This document shows, in pieces, positions 26,761 to 34,725 of a stretch of DNA of 64,000 bases; position 1 is the first letter of the stretch; every line of letters begins with the position of its first letter. Source of the stretch: Haliea salexigens DSM 19537 (GTDB taxonomy: Bacteria > Pseudomonadota > Gammaproteobacteria > Pseudomonadales > Halieaceae); contig NZ_AUHJ01000012.1 of the NCBI RefSeq assembly GCF_000423125.1, positions 62,001 through 126,000 on the forward strand. The letters are read 5' to 3'. The translations under genes and the position numbers were made by a program. The notes beneath the pieces are model-generated. The model ran no database searches. It was not told where the DNA came from and saw only the letters and a list, made by a program, of their open reading frames with translations.

Positions 26761-28326
26761 ATGAACGGTGCAGAAAGCCTGATTACAACGCTGGTGAACA
26801 ACGGTGTCACGATGTGTTTTACCAACCCCGGAACGTCGGAGATGCATTTTGTCGCCGCGCTGGATGAGGTCGAGGGCATGCGCTGCGTGTTGTGCCTGTT
26901 CGAGGGGGTGGTTACCGGAGCCGCGGATGGCTTTGCGCGCATCGCCGAGCGCCCCGCCGCCACGCTCCTGCACCTTGGCCCCGGCCTCGGCAACGGCCTC
27001 GCCAATGTCCACAATGCGAAGAAAGGGCATGTGCCCATGATCAATGTGGTGGGCGACCACGCCACCTATCACCTGCAGTACGATGCGCCCCTCACCTCGG
27101 ATATCGAGGGCATTGCGCGCCCGGTTTCCCATTGGGTGCTGACCTCCAGCGAGCCTGCCGATATTGCGCGGGATGCAGCGGAAGCCGTGCGCCAGGCGGG
27201 GCATGACCAGGTGGCGACACTGGTGCTGCCTGCGGATGTCTCCTGGGGTGACAACCCGAATGGCGCGGCGCCGGCGGTGGCCATCCCGGGGCCGGCACCG
27301 GTGCCCGCAGAGCGCCTGCAACGTGCTGTCACCCTGCTGGGCAACGGCAAACGCACGGGTATCCTGTTGGGAGGACGGCACATCAGCGATACGCAGACCC
27401 TGTTGCTGAGCCGGATAGGCCGGGCCAGTGGCGCGCGCGTGCTCACCGAAACCTTTCCGGCCCGCGTGCGGCGTGGCGCCGGTACAGGTGTACTGGAGCG
27501 GCTTCCCTACCTTGCGGAACTGGCCATTGACTCGCTGAAGGATCTTGAGCAGTTGATACTGGTCGGCGCAGACAGCCCGGTATCCTTCTTTGCCTACCCG
27601 GATGTCGCCAGCGTCATACCGCCGGCGGGCTGCGACGAACTGCTACTGGCGGCCCCCGGTGAGGATATCGAGCAGGCACTGGAATTTTTGCTGGAAGCGC
27701 TGGACGCGGTGGATGTGAGCCCGGATACGTACCCATTGCAGGTGCCCGACCTGCCCAGCGGCGCACTGGATGCCAACAGCGTGGCGCAGGCGTTGGCCCA
27801 CTACCTGCCCGAGAACGCGGTCGTGGTGGACGAAGGGATTACCTCAGGTCTGGCCTGCTTCCCGCTCACGGCGAATGCCAGGCCGCACGACTGGCTTAAC
27901 CAGACGGGCGGCGCTATCGGCTGGGGGTTGCCGGCCGCCGTGGGTGCGGCGCTGGCCGCGCCCGAGCGCAAGGTGATTTGCCTGGAGGGCGATGGCAGTG
28001 CCATGTATACGGTACAGGCCCTGTGGACCATGGCCCGCGAGCAACTCGATGTGACGGTGGTGATTTTCAACAACCGCAAATACAGCATTCTCGAACTCGA
28101 GTTTGCGCGCACCGGGGCACGCGGTGGCAAGCCCGGCCCCAAAGCCGCCAGTTCGCTGGATATTGGCAGCCCGGACATGGACTTTGTCGCGATGGCCCGG
28201 GGCATGGGGGTTGCGGCAAGCTGTGCGACCACGGCGGAGGAGTTCAATACCCAGTTGGAGGCGGCCCTCGCCAGCGGCGGCCCGAGCCTGATCGACGCCC
28301 GTGTGCCGCCATTGCAGCTGGGGTGA
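26761..28326 (+). CDS. Thiamine-diphosphate enzyme, acetolactate synthase large-subunit type
   Basis: ThDP-dependent decarboxylase/carboligase of 521 residues. The activating glutamate lies in LCLFEGV (E48), and the ThDP/Mg motif is GDGSAMYTVQALWTMA starting near 410. It is shorter than IlvB/IlvI (about 560-580), has no adjacent small regulatory subunit, and is not in a branched-chain amino acid operon, so a catabolic decarboxylase or lyase role (benzoylformate- or sulfopyruvate-decarboxylase-like) is as likely as acetolactate synthesis. The open frame continues upstream of 26761 across the pnp terminator and is not used. Confidence 0.85.
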   Translation: MNGAESLITTLVNNGVTMCFTNPGTSEMHFVAALDEVEGMRCVLCLFEGVVTGAADGFARIAERPAATLLHLGPGLGNGLANVHNAKKGHVPMINVVGDHATYHLQYDAPLTSDIEGIARPVSHWVLTSSEPADIARDAAEAVRQAGHDQVATLVLPADVSWGDNPNGAAPAVAIPGPAPVPAERLQRAVTLLGNGKRTGILLGGRHISDTQTLLLSRIGRASGARVLTETFPARVRRGAGTGVLERLPYLAELAIDSLKDLEQLILVGADSPVSFFAYPDVASVIPPAGCDELLLAAPGEDIEQALEFLLEALDAVDVSPDTYPLQVPDLPSGALDANSVAQALAHYLPENAVVVDEGITSGLACFPLTANARPHDWLNQTGGAIGWGLPAAVGAALAAPERKVICLEGDGSAMYTVQALWTMAREQLDVTVVIFNNRKYSILELEFARTGARGGKPGPKAASSLDIGSPDMDFVAMARGMGVAASCATTAEEFNTQLEAALASGGPSLIDARVPPLQLG

Positions 28327-28340
28327 GGGCGTGGGCGCGA

Positions 28341-29225
28341 TCAGGGTGAGGCGAGCATGCCCCAGTCGGAAACCGGGTTGAGCGTCAGCCGGACATTGTC
28401 TATCAGGCGTGTGGAGCCCAGGCGCGCCGCGGCCAGTATGGCAATTTCCTCGGTGTCCTCATTCACCGCGCGCAGGGTACGAGCGTCCCGAATCGCAAAG
28501 TAGTCGGGTTCAAAACCGGCCTGCAGCAGCTGCATGCGGGCATGGGACTCGAGTTGCAGGAAATTGTCGAAACCGCAGGCAACCGCATCGCGGCAGCTCA
28601 CCAGGGTAGCGTGAATCAGGGGGGCGAGCTTGCGTTGGTCGTTCGAGAGATAGCCGTTGCGCGAGCTCTTTGCCAGGCCGTCAGTGTCGCGTGCTGTCGC
28701 CACGCCCTCGATCTGTACCGGTATGCACAGGTCCGCGACCATCTTGCGGATGATGGTGAGCTGCTGAAAGTCCTTCTCACCGAACACCGCGACATCGGGC
28801 TGCACGATATTGAACAGCTTGCTGACCACGGTGGTCACACCGGTAAAGTGGCCGGGCCGGCTGCTGCCACACAGGGTTTCTGACAGGTCTGGCACCTGTA
28901 CCTGGGTTTGCAGTGCCATGCCCTCCGGGTAAATATCCTCGGCCTCCGGCAGGAACAGGTGCTGTACCCCTTCGCTGAAAAGTTTTTCCTTGTCCGCCGC
29001 GAGTGTGCGCGGGTAGGCATCCAGGTCTTCGTTGGGGCCAAACTGCAGCGGGTTGACGAAGATACTGACCACAACGATATCGGCCAGCGTGCGCGCCCTG
29101 CGTACCAGTTCGAGGTGGCCCTCGTGCAGGTTGCCCATCGTCGGTACGAAGGCAATGCGCTGGCCCTGTTGGCGGCAGTTGCGCAGAGCGGACTGCAGTG
29201 GTGCTATGGCGGTATACGTTCGCAT
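28341..29225 (-). CDS. panC: Pantoate-beta-alanine ligase
   Basis: Makes pantothenate from pantoate and beta-alanine with ATP. The ATG at 29225 gives 294 residues starting MRTYTAIAPLQ; the open frame upstream is not used. Family motifs PTMGNLHEGHLELVRRA (HIGH-like), FVNPLQFGPNEDLDAYPRT, GEKDFQQLTIIRKMV and KSSRNGYLS are present. Same strand as panB, 228 bp apart. Confidence 0.97.
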   Translation of the reverse strand: MRTYTAIAPLQSALRNCRQQGQRIAFVPTMGNLHEGHLELVRRARTLADIVVVSIFVNPLQFGPNEDLDAYPRTLAADKEKLFSEGVQHLFLPEAEDIYPEGMALQTQVQVPDLSETLCGSSRPGHFTGVTTVVSKLFNIVQPDVAVFGEKDFQQLTIIRKMVADLCIPVQIEGVATARDTDGLAKSSRNGYLSNDQRKLAPLIHATLVSCRDAVACGFDNFLQLESHARMQLLQAGFEPDYFAIRDARTLRAVNEDTEEIAILAAARLGSTRLIDNVRLTLNPVSDWGMLASP

Positions 29226-29453
29226 ATCTACATGCCCCCCGAAACACGGAAAAGGGTGACGCAAGACCGGAACAAGCTGGTCGTCATGTGCCCGGGATGG
29301 GTGCCCATCGGCGAGCGGACGGGCAGTATGCCCCAAGCGCAGACACCCGGCAATGGATGCAAATCAAAAGTCTGGATGATTTTGTTACCGTAAGAAGCAG
29401 TGACCAACGAAGGTAACAGTGGTGTTGCAAATTGGGTGGTGCGCCTGCGTCGC

Positions 29454-30245
29454 CTAGCTGTAGCTGTGTTCCTCGCGCGGGTAGGCACCCGATTTAACCG
29501 CCTGCACAAATGCGGCAAGGGCTTCCTGAATACTGTTGCTGCCGGTCATGAAGTTTTGCACAAAGCGCGCGCTGTGGCTGGAGAGCCCCAGCATATCGTG
29601 CATCACCAGTACCTGGGCATCAGTGCCGGCGCCCGCGCCGATGCCGATGACCGGGATATCAAGCTTGTCGCTGATGTCCGTGGCGAGGTGAGACGGCACG
29701 CACTCCAGCACCAGCAGGCTGGCGCCCGCATCCTGGATTTCCACCGCATCCGCAAGAATCGACTTCGCTTCCTTGGGCGTGCGTCCCTGGACGCGGAAGC
29801 CGCCCAGCGCGTTTACGGACTGCGGCGTGAGACCCAGGTGCGCACACACCGGGATACCGCGCTCCACCAGCATTGAAATGGTCTCTGACAGCCAGGTGCC
29901 GCCCTCGAGCTTGACCATCTGTGCCCCGGCCTGCATCAGCCGTGTGGCGTTGGTCATTGCCTGTTCCGGCGTGCTGTAGCTCATGAATGGCATGTCGGCG
30001 ATGACCAGCGATGCGGGTGCACCGCGGCACACGCATTCGGTGTGGTAGGCCATGTGCTCCAGCGACACCGGAATCGTGCTGTCGTGGCCCTGCAGCACCA
30101 TGCCCAGAGAATCGCCGACCAGGATGGTTTCCGCGCCCGCTTCGGACACGAGACGCGAAAACGTGGCGTCATAGGCGGTGATGCAGACGAATTTTTCTCC
30201 CGCGGCCTTCATTTTGTCGAGGGTGCTGATGGTGATCTTGCCCAT
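29454..30245 (-). CDS. panB: 3-Methyl-2-oxobutanoate hydroxymethyltransferase
   Basis: First committed step of pantothenate synthesis, forming ketopantoate. 263 residues with [34 protein letters not shown] and [15 protein letters not shown] take ATG 30245 as start (MGKITIST); a GTG at 30254, overlapping the kinase stop, would add three residues. Neither start has a strong ribosome binding site, which fits coupling to the gene upstream. Confidence 0.96.
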   Translation of the reverse strand: MGKITISTLDKMKAAGEKFVCITAYDATFSRLVSEAGAETILVGDSLGMVLQGHDSTIPVSLEHMAYHTECVCRGAPASLVIADMPFMSYSTPEQAMTNATRLMQAGAQMVKLEGGTWLSETISMLVERGIPVCAHLGLTPQSVNALGGFRVQGRTPKEAKSILADAVEIQDAGASLLVLECVPSHLATDISDKLDIPVIGIGAGAGTDAQVLVMHDMLGLSSHSARFVQNFMTGSNSIQEALAAFVQAVKSGAYPREEHSYS

Positions 30246-30253
30246 GCGCTGCA

Positions 30254-30937
30254 CTATCCAAAGAACGTGGGATTGAAGTAATGGCGGCCGCTGCGAATAT
30301 CCAGCAGGTAATCGACCAGATGCCGGTAATCGTCCTCACCCCGTGCGAGGTCAATTTCGCTGGCGTTGACGATCAGTAAAGGGGCTTCATCGTAATACAG
30401 AAAAAACTCACTGTACACTTCGTTCAGACGCTCCAGGTAGTCGCGCTCGATGGCTCTTTCGTGGTCTATGCCGCGCTGGTGAATGCGGTCCAGCAGGATG
30501 TCTGTCGGCGCCTGCAGGTAGATCACCAGGTCCGGTGTGGGCGGCTCGATGAGCAGTTGTTCGTAGACGCGCTGGTAGAGCTGGAACTCGTCGCTGTCGA
30601 GGTTCACGCGTGCGAACAGGGGGTCTTTCTCGATCAGGAAATCCGCTACCCGCGACGCCGCGAAGATATCCCCCTGGCGCAGGTCGTTGATCTTCTGTGC
30701 CCGCTGGAACAGGAAGAACAGCTGGGTGGCCAGTGCGGCCTGGCGCTGGTTGCCATAGAAGCGTTCCAGAAACGGGTTCTGGTGGGCGTCTTCCAGCAGC
30801 ATGGGGTAGCCGAAGGTGGCTGCCAGACGGCGTGCCAGCGTGGTTTTGCCCACGCCGATTGGCCCCTCTACCGCGATATAGCCCGGTGGTGTGCGGCCCT
30901 TGAGGTCGACGCCAGTGGTCGGGATGTCTGTGGTCAC
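30254..30937 (-). CDS. Deoxynucleoside kinase family protein
   Basis: Phosphorylates deoxynucleosides for salvage, by family. 227 residues: P-loop [39 protein letters not shown] and a LID-like arginine segment ([17 protein letters not shown]). The start is GTG at 30937, overlapping the folK stop by four bases; a longer open frame to 31789 runs over folK and pcnB and is an artefact. It sits inside the folate/pantothenate operon. Confidence 0.9.
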   Translation of the reverse strand: MTTDIPTTGVDLKGRTPPGYIAVEGPIGVGKTTLARRLAATFGYPMLLEDAHQNPFLERFYGNQRQAALATQLFFLFQRAQKINDLRQGDIFAASRVADFLIEKDPLFARVNLDSDEFQLYQRVYEQLLIEPPTPDLVIYLQAPTDILLDRIHQRGIDHERAIERDYLERLNEVYSEFFLYYDEAPLLIVNASEIDLARGEDDYRHLVDYLLDIRSGRHYFNPTFFG

Positions 30938-31461
30938 GTTCCGGGCTCCCGTGAGTCCTGCAAATGATAGTCGAGACTGATTGTACTGCGTGCAAGCCCG
31001 GTGGCCGGGCACCGGGCCAGCAAGTCGGCCAGGGGGCCAAACCCGGGAACCAGCAGCCCGTGCGGGTAAAGGTCGAGCAGAGGATAAAGGACGAAGTGCC
31101 GTTGTGCCATGGCCGGGTGCGGAACCTGTAGCCTTGGCAAGCGGATCTCCTCGCGGCCGAAGAGCAGAATGTCCAGGTCCAGGGTGCGGGCACCCCAGCG
31201 CACGCTGCGTTCGCGGCCCTGAGCCTGCTCGATACCCTGCAGGGCATCGAGCAGTGCCAGTGGGTCCAGCCCGGTGGTAATGCGCACCACCGCGTTCAGG
31301 TAATCCGGTTGCTGCCCCGGACCCACGGCGGCGCTGGCAACCAACCCGGAGCCCGCGACAATACGCGTGTCGGGCAACCGGTTGATGGCATTGACGGCGA
31401 GTTGCAACTGCAGCGCTGGATGGCCGAGGTTGCTGCCCAGCGCGATGCAGGCGTCGGTCAT
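30934..31461 (-). CDS. folK: HPPK, 6-hydroxymethyl-dihydropterin pyrophosphokinase
   Basis: Folate pathway enzyme transferring pyrophosphate from ATP to the pterin. 175 residues with IALGSNLGHP, the RWGARTLDLDILLFG signature carrying the metal aspartates, and VPHPAMAQRHFVLYPL. The start overlaps the pcnB stop (TGATG), and the stop overlaps the kinase start. Confidence 0.96.
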   Translation of the reverse strand: MTDACIALGSNLGHPALQLQLAVNAINRLPDTRIVAGSGLVASAAVGPGQQPDYLNAVVRITTGLDPLALLDALQGIEQAQGRERSVRWGARTLDLDILLFGREEIRLPRLQVPHPAMAQRHFVLYPLLDLYPHGLLVPGFGPLADLLARCPATGLARSTISLDYHLQDSREPGT

Positions 31462-32774
31462 CAGGGGGCGGGCGGTCGCCGTTTGCGCGGCCGGCGTCGG
31501 CGTCCGCGCCCGGCGGCTTCCTCGCCGCCTTCGCTGGCGGTGTCGAGCATCGGCAGGTTCTGGTTTTCCGGAAGCTCCTGGAATTCAGTCCAGAAAGCGC
31601 CGACATTGCCGGTGTCCTCGCCCGCCTCTTCGCGCAGCAACAGGAAATCGTAGGCCGCTCGGAAGCGTCGGTTCTGCAGAAGCTCGCGTGCCTTGCGGCT
31701 GTTGCCGCGCTGCAGCCGCAGCTGGAACTCCCAGATCTCACGCATGGGCTGGCTGAAGCGGCGCGGGATGGCAATGCTGGACACGGCACTGGCGATCACC
31801 TGCTGCGCGGCGCTGTGCATGGCGGGTACGGGTGGATCGCCGCGCTCCTGCAGCTGTTCAGCGAGCTGCCTGGTCACAGGCCACAACAGAGCGGCTAGCA
31901 GGAACGCGGGAGTGACAGGTTTGTCCGCCTTGATGCGTGTGTCAGTGCTGCGCATGGCGGCCCTCACCAGCGCCATGGCGGCGGGGTCGCGGTGCAGTTC
32001 CTCTGTGCCGTCGGGGAACAGGTAGCCGAGCAACTCGTGTGTCAGCAGTGCGTCGAAGGTGCGCTCCGCATAGCCTGAAAGGAACAGCTTGAGGAACTCG
32101 TCAAACAACCGGGCCGAAGGGATTTCACGCAGCAGCGGTGCACAGCGCGGAATGGCGGCCGCGGTGTCGCTGTCAATGCCGAACTCGAGCTTGGCGGCAA
32201 ACCTCACCACCCGCAGCATGCGCACCGGGTCTTCGCGGAAGCGCTGCTCGGGGTCGCCGATAATGCAGACGCTGCGCCGCTGGAGATCCTGCATGCCGTG
32301 TACGTGGTCGTAGACTTCGAAACTGGCGGAGTCGTAGTACAGGGCGTTTACCGTCAGGTCGCGACGTACCGCGTCTTCTTCCAGCGTACCGAACACGTTG
32401 TCGCGCAGCAACAGGCCCTGTTCAGAGCGGTGTGAAGGACCCTTGACCTTGCCCGGACGGGGTGCAGGTTCGCCGTCGTGATGGCCGCGGAACGTGGTGA
32501 CCTCAATGATTTCCCGGCCCATGCGCACGTGCACGATGCGAAAGCGGCGGCCGATAATGCGCGAGCCGCGGAACAGGGCGTGGACTTCCTCGGGCGTGGC
32601 GTCGGTCGCCACATCAAAGTCCTTGGGGTGGCCACCGAGCAGCAGGTCGCGCACAGCGCCGCCGACGAGATAGGCCTCATGGTCTGCATTGCGCAACCTC
32701 GCCATGACCTTCAGGGCGCCGTCGCTGATGTTCTTGCGGGATATGCAGTGTTGGTCCCTGGGAATGACCTTCAA
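31461..32774 (-). CDS. pcnB: Poly(A) polymerase I
   Basis: Adds 3' poly(A) tails to RNA and promotes decay. 437 residues: nucleotidyltransferase motif LVGGAVRDLLLGGHPKDFDV (DxD), RRFRIVHVRMG, RRDLTVNALYYD, and an Arg/Lys-rich C-terminus (GRGRRRRPRKRRPP). The frame is closed upstream by a TAA near 32816, and the first standard start is TTG at 32774. No ATG fits the family N-terminus, echoing E. coli pcnB, which starts with AUU. The upstream gap carries the CrcZ-like RNA. Confidence 0.94.
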   Translation of the reverse strand: MKVIPRDQHCISRKNISDGALKVMARLRNADHEAYLVGGAVRDLLLGGHPKDFDVATDATPEEVHALFRGSRIIGRRFRIVHVRMGREIIEVTTFRGHHDGEPAPRPGKVKGPSHRSEQGLLLRDNVFGTLEEDAVRRDLTVNALYYDSASFEVYDHVHGMQDLQRRSVCIIGDPEQRFREDPVRMLRVVRFAAKLEFGIDSDTAAAIPRCAPLLREIPSARLFDEFLKLFLSGYAERTFDALLTHELLGYLFPDGTEELHRDPAAMALVRAAMRSTDTRIKADKPVTPAFLLAALLWPVTRQLAEQLQERGDPPVPAMHSAAQQVIASAVSSIAIPRRFSQPMREIWEFQLRLQRGNSRKARELLQNRRFRAAYDFLLLREEAGEDTGNVGAFWTEFQELPENQNLPMLDTASEGGEEAAGRGRRRRPRKRRPPAP

Positions 32775-32863
32775 GCGCGCGTTGCCTTTTGCGATGGGTA
32801 ACCAGACGCGAGTTTAGCACAGGCTAAAAGCCGTGGTCTGCAGGAGGTTGCTGGAGTATGCAA

Positions 32864-32901
32864 GTGACGGGGAAGACAGTCATCTTCCCCATCCAGATCA
32901 C
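32864..32901 (-). repeat. Second hairpin of the CrcZ-like RNA
   Basis: GTGA/TCAC outer arms and a GGGGAAGA/TCTTCCCC inner stem with a six-base loop. Each hairpin is preceded (in RNA direction) by a CA motif, so the RNA looks like a duplicated module. Confidence 0.85.
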
Positions 32902-32954
32902 AAGCGAATCATTATTGTTATGCGGGCGCCGTTGTTCTTATTGCGGCATCTGAG

Positions 32955-32992
32955 CCTGGAAATCGAAGGGGAAGAATTCTTCCCCATCCAGG
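32955..32992 (-). repeat. First hairpin of the CrcZ-like RNA
   Basis: CCTGGA/TCCAGG outer arms and a perfect GGGGAAG/CTTCCCC inner stem with AATT loop. It shares the 13-base string CTTCCCCATCCAG with the second hairpin. Confidence 0.85.
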
Positions 32993-33061
32993 TCCACAGT
33001 GTCTCTGTTATTGTTATTGGGGCTAGCGTGTTATTGTTATCGTTGCTGCCGCGATAAGTAA

Positions 33062-33077
33062 TGCAGGCGGTGTGCCA
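33062..33077 (-). promoter_or_regulatory. Sigma-54 promoter of the CrcZ-like RNA
   Basis: Minus-strand TGGCAC-N5-CTGCA, the -24/-12 layout with the GG and GC doublets correctly spaced and only one mismatch to TGGCAC-N5-TTGCA. It lies just downstream of the gene for a sigma-54 activator (CbrB). Predicted start near 33051. Confidence 0.8.
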
Positions 33078-33105
33078 GAAAATAAAATGTGCATAAAAAA
33101 CAGAG

Positions 33106-33201
33106 TGTTACAATATTTCGACTGAGTTCCCTAGCGCGCAAAATTTTACGTTTGTTACGCATCTACTCCCTCGAACGTTACAGCAGGGCCTGCCGGTAAC
33201 G
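33106..33201 (-). promoter_or_regulatory. Candidate CbrB activator sites
   Basis: Palindrome CGTTAC-N14-GTAACG at 33176-33201, directly after the cbrB stop, plus two TGTTAC half-sites at 33153-33158 and 33106-33111. These resemble the TGTTAC/GTAACA-type operator I recall for Pseudomonas CbrB. The palindrome is about 100 bp upstream of the sigma-54 promoter, a normal enhancer distance. It has no T-run, so it is a poor terminator candidate. Confidence 0.65.
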
Positions 33202-33202
33202 C

Positions 33203-34630
33203 TCAGGAAGCTGTTTTTCTGCGCCGGGCGCTGGTTCCGCCACTTTTCTTGCGCGGAATTTCGAAGCGTTGACGCCGCTCCCACAGGCACTTGCGGCTGA
33301 TACCCAGTTTCTGCGCGAGTTCGGTCTCGCTCATGGAGTCCTGATGCTCGAGCACAAAGCGCTGGAAGTAGTCCTCCAGTGACAGATCCTCGGCGGGATC
33401 CGAGGTGATGTGACGTGGCGCCTGATAGGCGGTCTGCAGGGCCGGGCCGGCGTGGCCGCGAATCCGGTTTACATTGACCAGTTCCAGGTCGATGCCCAGG
33501 GCCTCGTTGTCGATTTCCGTGTCTTCGGACAGCACGACCGCGCGCTCGATGGCGTGCTCGAGTTCGCGCACGTTGCCGGGCCACTGGTAGGTGGTAATAG
33601 CCTGAATAGCGCGCGGTGACAGTGTCATGCTGCCTTTGCCCAGGCGTTCGGACTGCACTTCCAGCATGCGTTCCGCCAGCTGCAGAATGTCCTTGCCTCG
33701 TTCGCGCAATGCGGGTAACTGCAGCCGCAGCACATTGATGCGGTAGTAGAGGTCCTGCCGGAACAGGCCTTCTGCGGACAGCGCGTGCAGGTTGCGGTGG
33801 GTGGCACAGATCAAGCGTACGTTGACCTTGCGCGAGTGTACCGAGCCTATCCGGCGAATTTCCCCTTCCTGAATGAAGCGCAGCAATCGGGCTTGCGCTT
33901 CCATCGGCAGTTCTCCGATTTCGTCCAGGAACAGCGTGCCGCCATCAGCAGCCTCAATCAGGCCCATGCGGCTGGCGTTGGCGCCGGTAAACGCGCCTTT
34001 CTCGTAACCGAACAGCTCGGACTCGATAAGGGTATCGGGAATGGCTGCACAGTTGACGCAGATGAGGGTCTTGTCCGCGCGTTGGCTGTGCTGGTGCACA
34101 CTGCGCGCCACCAGTTCCTTGCCGGTACCAGTTTCGCCCTGCACCAGCACGGTGGAGTCAGTGGGGGCGACTTTGCGGATATGCTCGGACAGGGTGACCA
34201 TCGCTGGGCAGTTGCCGATGATGCCGGTCACCGGCGAGCCATTGGCCGGGGCCTGTGGAGCGGCATCGCCGCGGCGCGTCGGGTGGTCGGCAATGATACG
34301 TTGGACAGCGGCGACCATGTCACCGTGGTCAAAGGGTTTGGCAATATAGTCCACCGCCCCCATGCGCATGGAATCCACCGCCGAGCGCAGGCTGGCGTAG
34401 CTGGTCATGATCAGCACCGGCACGTCGCCCGCTTTCTTGATCAGGTCGGTCCCGGGAGCGCCGGGCAGGCGCAGGTCCGAGATGATCAGGTCAAAATCGG
34501 TGAGCGTGTGCTTGGACTCCGCCTCCTGTACGGAGGCGGCTTCGGCAATACCATAACCGTTGCGCTCCAGCAGGCGCCGCAGCGCGGTGCGGATAACCGA
34601 TTCGTCTTCTACCACCAGTATCTGTTGCAT
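33203..34630 (-). CDS. cbrB: Sigma-54-dependent response regulator CbrB
   Basis: Activator of carbon/nitrogen-utilisation genes and of CrcZ-type RNA. 475 residues: receiver domain with phospho-acceptor D52 ([10 protein letters not shown]), AAA+ domain with GETGTGKE, the sigma-54 contact loop GAFTGANA and Walker [12 protein letters not shown], and a Fis-type helix-turn-helix ([20 protein letters not shown]). Assignment as CbrB rests on the neighbouring SSS-domain kinase and the pcnB-folK-panB-panC / gluQRS-dksA synteny with Pseudomonas. Confidence 0.92.
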   Translation of the reverse strand: MQQILVVEDESVIRTALRRLLERNGYGIAEAASVQEAESKHTLTDFDLIISDLRLPGAPGTDLIKKAGDVPVLIMTSYASLRSAVDSMRMGAVDYIAKPFDHGDMVAAVQRIIADHPTRRGDAAPQAPANGSPVTGIIGNCPAMVTLSEHIRKVAPTDSTVLVQGETGTGKELVARSVHQHSQRADKTLICVNCAAIPDTLIESELFGYEKGAFTGANASRMGLIEAADGGTLFLDEIGELPMEAQARLLRFIQEGEIRRIGSVHSRKVNVRLICATHRNLHALSAEGLFRQDLYYRINVLRLQLPALRERGKDILQLAERMLEVQSERLGKGSMTLSPRAIQAITTYQWPGNVRELEHAIERAVVLSEDTEIDNEALGIDLELVNVNRIRGHAGPALQTAYQAPRHITSDPAEDLSLEDYFQRFVLEHQDSMSETELAQKLGISRKCLWERRQRFEIPRKKSGGTSARRRKTAS

Positions 34631-34725
34631 GCGTTGTTACCTCTTGCCGCAGGCTACACAACATACCCTTGCCGTTCCGGTTTTTCCAGTCGGTTCAGGT
34701 GCTTGCGTTGTCACTTGCGGTTACA

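Larger units (their letters stand above)
32825..33051 (-). ncRNA. CrcZ-like catabolite-repression small RNA (3' end uncertain)
   Basis: This lies in the gene-free cbrB-pcnB gap, the site of crcZ in Pseudomonas. On the minus strand it has four A-rich CA motifs of the Hfq/Crc-binding type: AACAATAAC (33030-33038), AATAACAATAACA (33006-33018), AATAAGAACAA (32932-32942) and AACAATAAT (32911-32919). It also has two hairpins with GGGGAAG/CTTCCCC cores (32955-32992, 32864-32901). The 5' end is set from the sigma-54 promoter at 33062-33077. No clear terminator is seen, so the RNA may be processed or run into pcnB. By analogy it would titrate Hfq/Crc and relieve catabolite repression when CbrAB is active. 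Confidence 0.75.

Noticed and set aside
30938-31789. N-terminal extension of the deoxynucleoside kinase frame to 511 residues
   Set aside because: The extension crosses folK and pcnB in another frame and is low-complexity Arg/Pro/Ala; the GTG at 30937 gives a full-length kinase.
32881-33060. CRISPR-like array from repeated TTATTGTTAT and GGGGAAG strings
   Set aside because: Repeats are short, unevenly spaced and form RNA hairpins; no spacers or cas genes.
33176-33201. Palindrome after cbrB as a terminator
   Set aside because: It is a good inverted repeat but no T-run follows on the minus strand; operator is the better reading.
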